Source: an uncultured Muribaculaceae bacterium (lineage in GTDB: Bacteria; Bacteroidota; Bacteroidia; Bacteroidales; Muribaculaceae). Taken from it: DNA of 9,054 nucleotides. The DNA lies in NCBI GenBank assembly GCA_910584905.1, contig CAJUCQ010000011.1, positions 1 through 9,054 on the forward strand, written 5' to 3'. A program made the translations under genes and the position numbers. Below, piece by piece: positions 1-6,130 of this stretch. Position 1 is the first letter of the stretch; each line of letters begins with the position of its first letter. The notes below the pieces were generated by a model. The model did no database searches. It saw only the letters and a program-made list of their open reading frames with translations, and had not been told where the DNA came from.

Positions 1-2
1 AT

Positions 3-35
3 GGTTATCTATGTTTTGTCGCAAAAGCAAAGTAA
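3..35 (+). CDS. Possible 3' end of an upstream plus-strand gene (very weak)
   Basis: A reading frame open from the left edge ends with TAA at 33-35 and would encode only GYLCFVAKAK. Its only support is position: the stop lies 4 nt before a plus-strand terminator hairpin, where a gene end is expected. Other frames also stop nearby (TAG at 41-43, inside the stem). The peptide is too short to recognise. It may equally be untranslated 3' sequence of an upstream transcript. Confidence 0.15.
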   Translation, partial: GYLCFVAKAK

Positions 36-39
36 CCAT

Positions 40-79
40 TTAGGGCTGACTCCTGCAATAGGTGCCAGCCCTAATTTTT
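40..79 (+). terminator. Rho-independent terminator, plus strand
   Basis: A perfect 9-bp stem pairs TTAGGGCTG (40-48) with CAGCCCTAA (66-74). A further short CCT/AGG pairing (52-54 with 60-62) lies inside the loop, and five T follow at 75-79. The T tract lies only on the plus-strand 3' side, so this should end a transcript entering from the left edge of the window. Confidence 0.65.
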
Positions 80-81
80 CA

Positions 82-105
82 TCCGCTCAAAAAATGTTTA
101 GCGGA
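82..105. other. Small hairpin, second of three in a row
   Basis: TCCGCT (82-87) can pair with AGCGGA (100-105) around a 12-nt A/T-rich loop. On its own a 6-bp stem is weak. It is listed because it sits between a terminator hairpin (40-79) and a longer hairpin (121-162), giving three consecutive stems in about 120 nt of non-coding sequence. Confidence 0.3.
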
Positions 106-120
106 CAGTAATACTTTTAA

Positions 121-162
121 AAGAGGTATCGACAGATTGGAAACAATCTATCAATACCTCTT
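121..162. other. Long imperfect hairpin with GAAA tetraloop
   Basis: AAGAGGTAT (121-129) pairs with ATACCTCTT (154-162). After a C-A mismatch there are two further pairs (131-132 with 151-152), another C-A mismatch, and then AGATTG (134-139) pairs with CAATCT (144-149). The loop is GAAA when read on the plus strand, a GNRA tetraloop that is typical of folded RNA. No T tract follows on the plus strand. On the minus strand the stem runs straight into TTTT, so it could also be a weak minus-strand terminator. Function is unknown. Confidence 0.5.
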
Positions 163-202
163 GGAGAACTCGAATAATAGGGATACTTGTGGGTAAAGAT
201 TA

Positions 203-222
203 GTGATTCATCACGTCCCTAC
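203..222. repeat. Degenerate REP-like palindrome, copy A
   Basis: GTGATTCATCAC (203-214) is a 5-bp inverted repeat around TC, followed by GTCCCTAC. It has the same layout as the palindrome at 303-320 (GCGAT-TA-ATCGC then GTCCGTA), with conservative changes. I read it as a diverged copy of the same small interspersed palindrome; that is inference from similarity within the window. Confidence 0.35.
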
Positions 223-298
223 TGCGTTTGATGGTGGCCGCCACCGCGCGGGCGCAGGCGTCCGATACACACTGAATACCCTGCAAATCAGCACATTG

Positions 299-324
299 TA
301 CAGACGCGATTAATCGCGTCCGTA
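299..324. repeat. REP-like palindrome, complete copy B
   Basis: GACGCGATTAATCGCGTC (303-320) is a perfect 18-bp palindrome. After one mismatch the pairing continues with TAC (299-301) and GTA (322-324). Sixteen bases of its left arm (296-311) recur at 8930-8945 with one difference, so this is a repeated element and not a lone dyad. It lies beyond the operon terminator, in non-coding sequence, as REP elements usually do. Confidence 0.55.
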
Positions 325-334
325 GCGCACCCCC

Positions 335-376
335 AAAAAACTGCACCCCAAAAGATGTAAAACACTTTTGGGGTGC
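335..376 (-). terminator. Strong rho-independent terminator of the mmd operon
   Basis: A perfect 12-bp stem pairs GCACCCCAAAAG (343-354) with CTTTTGGGGTGC (365-376) around a 10-nt loop. Read on the minus strand, the stem is followed after two bases by six T (complement of 335-340). It lies about 50 nt beyond the stop codon of the last gene of the minus-strand operon, which is where its terminator is expected. There is no T tract on the plus-strand side, so it appears to act in one direction. Confidence 0.85.
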
Positions 377-426
377 GGTTCTATTACGTCACAGCCCTCT
401 CTGATTTCAGGGGGCCGTACAGCTTA

Positions 427-1584
427 TCAGGCAAGGAAGCCGAGGAGCACACCGGCAGCCACGGCCGAGCCGATAACGCCTGCAACGTTCGGGCCCATGG
501 CGTGCATGAGCAGATAGTTGGAGGGGTCGTATTCGAGGCCGAGGTTGTTGGAGATACGCGCGCTCATGGGCACAGCCGAAACGCCTGCGTTGCCGATGAG
601 GGGGTTGATTTTCTTATCCTTCGGGAGCACAAGGTTGAAGAGCTTGACGAAGAGTACGCCCGACGACGACGCGATAACGAAGGCCATGAAGCCGAGGAAG
701 AAGATGAAAATCGTCTGCGGCGTCAGGAACTGCGAGGCTTGCGTCGAAGCGCCGACGGTCATGCCGAGGAGAATCGTCACGATGTCGGTGAGGGCGTTGG
801 AAGCGGTCTTGGCCAGACGCGTCGTCACGCCGCACTCGCGGAGAAGGTTGCCGAAGAAGAGCATGCCCAGCAGGGGGATACCCGAGGGAACGACAAAGCA
901 CGTCAGGAGCATGCCGACGATGGGGAAGATAATCTTCTCGTTCTGCGACACGGCGCGCGCGGGCTTCATCTTGATGAGGCGCTCGTTCTTGGTAGTGAAG
1001 AGGCGCATCAACGGGGGCTGAATCACGGGCACGAGAGCCATGTAGGAGTAGGCGCTGACGGCAATGGCACCCATGAGATTGGGGGCAAGCTTCGAACTGA
1101 GGAAGATAGCCGTGGGGCCGTCGGCGCCGCCGATGATGGCGATGGCACCGGCCTGATCGGGCGCGAAGCCGATGGCGAGCGCCACCATGTATGCGCCGAA
1201 GATGCCGAACTGGGCGGCCGCTCCGATGAGCATGAGCTTGGGATTTGCAATCAGGGCCGAGAAGTCGGTCATGGCACCGATGCCGAGGAAAATCAGCGGG
1301 GGATACCAGCCGGCGCTCACGCCGTTGTAGAGGATATTGAGGACTGACCCTTCCTCATAGATTCCGACCTCAAGGCCGGCCGCCGTGTTGAAGGGTATGT
1401 TGCCGATAAGGATACCAAAGCCGATGGGCACGAGAAGCATGGGTTCGAAGTTCTTCTTGATGGCAAGCCAGATGAAGAAAAGCCCCACGGCGAGCATCAC
1501 GAAGTTGCCGAACTCGGCATTGGCGAAACCTGTCAGTTCCCAGAACTGCTGCAGGTTGTTGAGAATAAAATCGCCGAATGACAT
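427..1584 (-). CDS. mmdB: Na+-translocating decarboxylase beta subunit (OadB/MmdB family)
   Basis: This is the integral-membrane subunit that decarboxylates carboxybiotin and uses the energy to export Na+. The 385-residue product is hydrophobic throughout and has the family's two signature regions. One is GGADGPTAIF near residues 152-161; its Asp155 corresponds by motif to the Na+-site Asp203 of Klebsiella OadB. The other is GNAGVSAVPM near 331-340, holding the conserved Asn and Ser of the second half. The C terminus (MGPNVAGVIGSAVAAG) is also typical. It is the last gene of the operon, 34 nt after the biotin carrier gene. An in-frame TTG at 1626 would add 14 residues and overlap the carrier gene by 8 nt. 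I prefer the ATG at 1584 because its N terminus matches the usual family start and its spacing matches the other junctions. Mmd rather than oxaloacetate decarboxylase is inferred from the adjacent epimerase. Confidence 0.95.
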   Translation of the reverse strand: MSFGDFILNNLQQFWELTGFANAEFGNFVMLAVGLFFIWLAIKKNFEPMLLVPIGFGILIGNIPFNTAAGLEVGIYEEGSVLNILYNGVSAGWYPPLIFLGIGAMTDFSALIANPKLMLIGAAAQFGIFGAYMVALAIGFAPDQAGAIAIIGGADGPTAIFLSSKLAPNLMGAIAVSAYSYMALVPVIQPPLMRLFTTKNERLIKMKPARAVSQNEKIIFPIVGMLLTCFVVPSGIPLLGMLFFGNLLRECGVTTRLAKTASNALTDIVTILLGMTVGASTQASQFLTPQTIFIFFLGFMAFVIASSSGVLFVKLFNLVLPKDKKINPLIGNAGVSAVPMSARISNNLGLEYDPSNYLLMHAMGPNVAGVIGSAVAAGVLLGFLA

Positions 1585-1618
1585 AGATTGGTTGTTAATT
1601 GTTGTTCCGACGATGGGA

Positions 1619-2050
1619 TTATTCAAGAGTTACGAGCACTGCGCCTTCGAGGACGGAGTCGCCTGCGGCTACGTTGACGGCAGCCACGCGGCCGTCGCGG
1701 CCGGCATGGATGGCGTTTTCCATCTTCATGGCTTCGAGGAGCACTACCGTATCGGCGGCCTTGACGGTGTCGCCGACTTTGACGTTTACGGCGATTACCG
1801 TGCCGGGGAGGGGGGCCTTGACGGGGGCGCCGGCTCCGCTTGTTGCGGCGGGCTTTGCGATTACTTTCTCGCCCGTTGCCGTGCGGGGAGCGGCCGAGGG
1901 ACGCACTGCGGCCACCTTAGCGGCCGGAGCCTTGTCGAGTTCGACCTTGTAGGGCACACCGTTGACTTCTACCTGCACGAGATTGTCGTCAGTGTCGCCG
2001 ACAGCCACCTTGTAGAGGTTGCCGTTGATTTTATATTTGTATTCTTTCAT
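1619..2050 (-). CDS. mmdC: Biotin carboxyl carrier subunit of methylmalonyl-CoA decarboxylase
   Basis: This 143-residue protein carries the carboxyl group on biotin from the carboxyltransferase to the membrane beta subunit. Residues 1-38 form a short folded N-terminal segment. Residues about 40-76 are an Ala/Pro/Lys-rich flexible linker. Residues about 77-143 are a biotinyl domain with the EAMKMEN motif, which places the biotinylated lysine at Lys109. This domain order and length fit the stand-alone biotin carriers of Na+-pump decarboxylases (MmdC/GcdC type). The gene lies 36 nt after the OadG-like gene and 34 nt before the beta subunit's preferred start, so it is almost certainly co-transcribed. 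The ATG at 2050 is the only plausible start. It must be modified by a biotin ligase encoded elsewhere. Carrier function is clear; the choice of Mmd over other decarboxylases rests on context. Confidence 0.95.
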   Translation of the reverse strand: MKEYKYKINGNLYKVAVGDTDDNLVQVEVNGVPYKVELDKAPAAKVAAVRPSAAPRTATGEKVIAKPAATSGAGAPVKAPLPGTVIAVNVKVGDTVKAADTVVLLEAMKMENAIHAGRDGRVAAVNVAAGDSVLEGAVLVTLE

Positions 2051-2086
2051 GTCTGTTTGAGTTGTGACGCGGTTTGAAATTGTGTT

Positions 2087-3010
2087 TTACTTCTTTTTGT
2101 TGAAGTGGTGCTCGGGCATGGTGCGGATGCCGTAGATTTTGGAGCTCCACGGCGAGTATGCGCGTTTCACCTTGTTGATTGTAAGGACGGTGCTTTCGGT
2201 GTCATGGGCATTGAAGTGCTCGTGGAGCGCCATGACGATTGCGGCGATTTCCTCGCCGGAGTCGTGGCCTCCGAGTTCCTGCTTGACTTCCTCGCGGCTC
2301 ATGCCGTGGGCGCGACGCTTGTTAAAGGTCGAGACAGCGGCGCCGATTTTGCCGATTGCATAGAATGAGAGACACAGAATGAGGAGGGCCGAGAATACGA
2401 CTCCCATAGCCATGAGGGTCATGGCGAAGCCGTTTTCGTCGCGTTCGGCGAATTGGTCGATTTTCTTGTTCGTGTCCTTGATTACGTTTGCGCTCGAGGG
2501 GGTGATATAGTCGGTCTGACCGCCGGTGCGGACAGCCCATTCGCCCGAGCCGTCGGTGGTGCGAGCCCAAGTCTGGTCGGGTCCGAGCGATGCGGGAATC
2601 ACCACCTCGTCGATGAGCGTGCGGCCGTCGGCGTCGTAGATGCCGATCCAGTTGTCCTCGCCGGGGGTAAGGGTGAAACTGGTGTGGAATGTGCCTTTAT
2701 TGGGCTCGCCGTCGGCGAAGAACACTACGTGCTGGCGCTTGGGGATGCGGGTGTTTACATCGCCGAGGGGCACGGGATACTTGCGGGGATTGGTCGAGTC
2801 GTTTGTAAGGAACACGCTTGAGATTTCCAGCGGCGCGAAATTGGCGTTGAAAAGCTCGATCCACGCCTGCCTCTGTCCGTATTCGTCGACGACGCCGGAG
2901 GTGTTGGTGACCATGACTTCGTTGATACGAAGCGCCTTCCGGCCCTGTGCGAAGCCCGAGGCCACGCACAGGAGGAGTGCTGTCACCGCTATTACTATTC
3001 TTTTGTTCAT
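2087..3010 (-). CDS. Lamin-tail domain / OadG-family membrane subunit fusion
   Basis: A 307-residue protein with three parts. Residues 1-21 are a signal peptide (Lys/Arg, then a hydrophobic core, likely cleavage after GFA). Residues about 27-170 look like a lamin-tail domain (INEVMVTN, DEYGQ, AWIELFN, then beta-rich sequence), expected outside the cytoplasmic membrane. Residues about 193-222 form one transmembrane helix, followed by a charged cytoplasmic tail with EEIAAIVMALHEHF and PWSSKIYGIR, as in OadG/MmdD-type anchor subunits. In classical pumps the small OadG subunit is a helix plus a tail that assembles the carboxyltransferase, carrier and beta subunits. Here the same job is likely, with an added external domain of unknown role. 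It sits 28 nt after mmdA and 36 nt before the carrier gene. The OadG assignment of the tail is moderately sure; the lamin-tail reading is stronger. The external domain's partner cannot be read from the sequence. Confidence 0.85.
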   Translation of the reverse strand: MNKRIVIAVTALLLCVASGFAQGRKALRINEVMVTNTSGVVDEYGQRQAWIELFNANFAPLEISSVFLTNDSTNPRKYPVPLGDVNTRIPKRQHVVFFADGEPNKGTFHTSFTLTPGEDNWIGIYDADGRTLIDEVVIPASLGPDQTWARTTDGSGEWAVRTGGQTDYITPSSANVIKDTNKKIDQFAERDENGFAMTLMAMGVVFSALLILCLSFYAIGKIGAAVSTFNKRRAHGMSREEVKQELGGHDSGEEIAAIVMALHEHFNAHDTESTVLTINKVKRAYSPWSSKIYGIRTMPEHHFNKKK

Positions 3011-3038
3011 AGTCTGTAATGGGAAGGGTGGATGGGGG

Positions 3039-4592
<1,554 letters not shown>

Positions 4593-4634
4593 ATTGTATG
4601 TATAAGGATGATTCGGGATTTTGATGTCGTGTGT

Positions 4635-5054
4635 TTACTTGTTGGGGTCCTCGCAGAGTTCGACGAGGGTGCCTACCGTGCTCTTGGGGTGGAGGAAGGC
4701 GATATTGAGGCCTTCGGCGCCTTTGCGGGGAGCTTTGTCGATCAGACGGCAGCCTTTGGCTTCGGCTTCGGCGAGGGCGTTGGCCACGCCGTCCTGAACG
4801 GCGAAGGCGATATGCTGGATGCCGCCGCGGCCGCCGTTGGCGGCGATAAACTTCGAGATGGCGCTGTCTTCGCTCGTGCCTTCAAGAAGCTCGATTTTGG
4901 TCTGGCCCACCTTGAAGAAGGCGGTGCGCACTTTCTGGTCGGCTACTTCTTCGATTGCGAAGCATTTGAAGCCAAGCATGTTTTCGTAGAAAGGGATAGC
5001 CTCGTCAAGGCTGGGAACGGCGATGCCGATGTGCTCGATATGCGAAATATCCAT
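4635..5054 (-). CDS. mce: Methylmalonyl-CoA epimerase
   Basis: This cytoplasmic enzyme interconverts the (R) and (S) epimers of methylmalonyl-CoA, linking methylmalonyl-CoA mutase to the decarboxylase in the succinate-to-propionate pathway. The 139-residue product is a vicinal-oxygen-chelate fold protein with two beta-alpha-beta-beta-beta modules. IEHIGIAVPSLDEAIPFY (6-23) opens the first module and GGIQHIAFAV (77-86) the second. By motif, the likely metal ligands are His8, Glu55, His81 and Glu132 (in GTLVELCE); the family often has Gln at the second position, so Glu55 is a plausible variant or my alignment may be off. It follows the Lrp-type gene by 37 nt and precedes mmdA by 42 nt. The ATG at 5054 gives the usual family N terminus. 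Identification is firm from motifs and neighbours. Confidence 0.95.
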   Translation of the reverse strand: MDISHIEHIGIAVPSLDEAIPFYENMLGFKCFAIEEVADQKVRTAFFKVGQTKIELLEGTSEDSAISKFIAANGGRGGIQHIAFAVQDGVANALAEAEAKGCRLIDKAPRKGAEGLNIAFLHPKSTVGTLVELCEDPNK

Positions 5055-5091
5055 AACTGAGTTGAGGGTTGATTTATTGGTTTGATTTCAA

Positions 5092-5559
5092 TTATTGTTC
5101 GTTGTTGAGGGGCACCTGACGCTTGAACACCTCTTGGAATGAAATCAGCGTCTCGGTGCGGGCGAAACCGAGGGCCTGAATCTGGTTCTGAAGCAGATGC
5201 AGGAGGTGGTCGTTGTTGTGGGCGTAGAGCTTGATGAATATGTCATACTGGCCCGTGGTGAAGTGGCATTCGACCACTTCGGGAATCTTGCGCAGGGCGT
5301 CTACCACAGTCTCGAACTGCGAGGGGTCGCGGAGAAAGAGGCCGACGTAGGCGCAGGTGTCGTATCCCAGAGTCGAGGGGTTGATCAACAGCTCCGAGCC
5401 GTTGATTACGTTGTTGGCCATCAGGCGCTGCACGCGCTGATGCACCGCGGCTCCCGATACGCCATACTCGCGGGCTATTTCCAGATAAGGGGTGCGGGCA
5501 TTGGTGCTCAGTGCCTGCAAAATCATCGTGTCCAGATTGTCGAAATACTGTCGTGCCAT
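5092..5559 (-). CDS. Lrp/AsnC-family transcriptional regulator
   Basis: A 155-residue feast/famine regulator. Residues about 9-60 form the winged helix-turn-helix (LDTMILQALSTNARTPYLEI, then VSGAAVHQRVQRLMANNVI). Residues about 65-145 form the RAM ligand-binding and oligomerisation domain, with VVECHFTTGQYDIFIKLYA in the usual ligand-loop region. Such proteins bind DNA as dimers or octamers and usually sense an amino acid or related metabolite. It is the first gene after the minus-strand promoter at 5635-5665 and lies only 37 nt upstream of mce, with no promoter seen in that gap. It is therefore probably co-transcribed with the decarboxylase genes, and may control both them and itself. An AT-rich dyad at 5669-5685 is a candidate binding site. 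The family is certain; ligand and targets are inference. Confidence 0.95.
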   Translation of the reverse strand: MARQYFDNLDTMILQALSTNARTPYLEIAREYGVSGAAVHQRVQRLMANNVINGSELLINPSTLGYDTCAYVGLFLRDPSQFETVVDALRKIPEVVECHFTTGQYDIFIKLYAHNNDHLLHLLQNQIQALGFARTETLISFQEVFKRQVPLNNEQ

Positions 5560-5593
5560 AGCGGGAAGTGTTAGAATGTTTGTTTATTATCCG

Positions 5594-5606
5594 GGGCGTG
5601 GCGCCC
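5594..5606. other. Small GC-rich dyad in the lrp-mce leader
   Basis: GGGCG (5594-5598) and CGCCC (5602-5606) form a 5-bp inverted repeat with a 3-nt spacer, within the predicted untranslated leader of the minus-strand operon. It stands out because the surrounding leader is A/T-rich. It could be a small RNA hairpin or chance; nothing else supports a role. Confidence 0.25.
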
Positions 5607-5634
5607 GTGAGCGCACACTTTAGGATTATAAGCG

Positions 5635-5665
5635 CAAAAGTAGTCAAAACTTTTCAATTATAAAA
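5635..5665 (-). promoter_or_regulatory. Bacteroidota-type promoter for the lrp-mce-mmd operon
   Basis: Read on the minus strand, TACTTTTG (complement of 5635-5642) matches the Bacteroidota -7 consensus TAnnTTTG exactly. TTTT (complement of 5662-5665) occupies the -33 TTTG position with the standard 19-nt spacer, one base off consensus. The predicted start of transcription is near 5628-5632, giving a leader of about 70 nt before the Lrp-type gene. It is the only good match in the divergent intergenic region on this strand. Confidence 0.75.
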
Positions 5666-5668
5666 CAT

Positions 5669-5685
5669 CATTAATAATTTTAATG
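5669..5685. promoter_or_regulatory. AT-rich dyad, candidate Lrp-type operator
   Basis: CATTAA (5669-5674) and TTAATG (5680-5685) form an inverted repeat around a 5-nt centre, in which one more pair matches (7 of 8 pairs over 17 bp). It starts 4 bp upstream of the minus-strand -33 element and ends 9 bp upstream of the plus-strand one. AT-rich dyads of about 15-17 bp next to their own promoter are typical of autoregulating Lrp/AsnC proteins. Binding is inference; an A/T-rich region can give such a dyad by chance. Confidence 0.4.
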
Positions 5686-5694
5686 CCCCGTTTT

Positions 5695-5725
5695 TTTGTT
5701 TTATCAGCGCGTTTTTATAATTTTG
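5695..5725 (+). promoter_or_regulatory. Consensus Bacteroidota promoter for yraN-pepP-gamma-CA
   Basis: TTTG (5695-5698), a 19-nt spacer and TAATTTTG (5718-5725) match the Bacteroidota sigma-ABfr consensus at every defined position. Transcription should start about 3-7 nt after the -7 element, near 5728-5732. The yraN start codon is at 5732, so little or no leader is expected. The promoter also argues against the upstream in-frame TTG at 5696, which lies inside the -33 element. Confidence 0.85.
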
Positions 5726-5731
5726 CGCTGT

Positions 5732-6100
5732 ATGGCACTGCATAACGACACCGGAAAATGGGGCGAGGACGCCGCCGTCGACTTCCTCGTCGCGGCCGGC
5801 TACGCAATCGTCGAGCGCAACTGGCGGCTCGGCCACCTCGAAATCGACATCATCGCCATGAAGGACGACCGCATCGTGTTCGTCGAAGTCAAAACCCGCA
5901 AGAACCCCGACGACGACCCCTTCGACGCCATCGACCGCCGGAAGATGCTCCGCATCGCCAACGCCGCCAACGCATACATGGCCCGCTCGCCCCTGCCCCA
6001 CGACCCGCAGTTTGACCTCATCGGCATATCGGGCATCCCCGAGGCCCACTCCATCGAACACATCCCCGACGCATTCATCCCGCCTCTGAAATCATATTGA
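5732..6100 (+). CDS. YraN/UPF0102-family endonuclease-like protein
   Basis: A 122-residue cytoplasmic protein of the YraN (UPF0102) family, which has a restriction-endonuclease-like fold distantly related to archaeal Holliday-junction resolvases. The signature is intact: GKWGEDAAVDFL (8-19, Glu12), then LEIDIIA (36-42, Asp39) and VFVEVKTRK (49-57, Glu52 and Lys54). Together these give the E...D...ExK catalytic pattern. The biological substrate of most members is unknown. I chose the ATG at 5732 because it gives the usual family length and the MALHNDTGKWGE start; an in-frame TTG at 5696 lies within the promoter. The mRNA is probably leaderless or nearly so. pepP follows 30 nt downstream on the same strand, so the two are likely co-transcribed. 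Confidence 0.92.
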   Translation: MALHNDTGKWGEDAAVDFLVAAGYAIVERNWRLGHLEIDIIAMKDDRIVFVEVKTRKNPDDDPFDAIDRRKMLRIANAANAYMARSPLPHDPQFDLIGISGIPEAHSIEHIPDAFIPPLKSY

Positions 6101-6130
6101 CCCCAAAGGCTCAAAAACAATCATAACGAC

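Noticed and set aside
28..36. Nine-base match CAAAGTAAC at 28-36 and 8991-8999, considered as direct repeats flanking an insertion
   Set aside because: A 9-mer match is expected by chance in 9 kb, and no transposase or other terminal repeat structure supports a mobile element of this size.
1..111. 36-codon plus-strand frame from the ATG at position 1
   Set aside because: It spans the terminator hairpin and T tract at 40-79 and has no recognisable content.
193..330. Minus-strand open stretch ending at 193-195 that reads as a plausible peptide tail
   Set aside because: It runs through the REP-like palindrome and continues back through the operon terminator, so it cannot be an independently translated gene; no start signal or family match is visible.
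373..1347. 324-codon open frame on the plus strand opposite the beta subunit gene
   Set aside because: Glu/His/Arg/Gly-rich shadow sequence, starting inside the terminator hairpin at 335-376.
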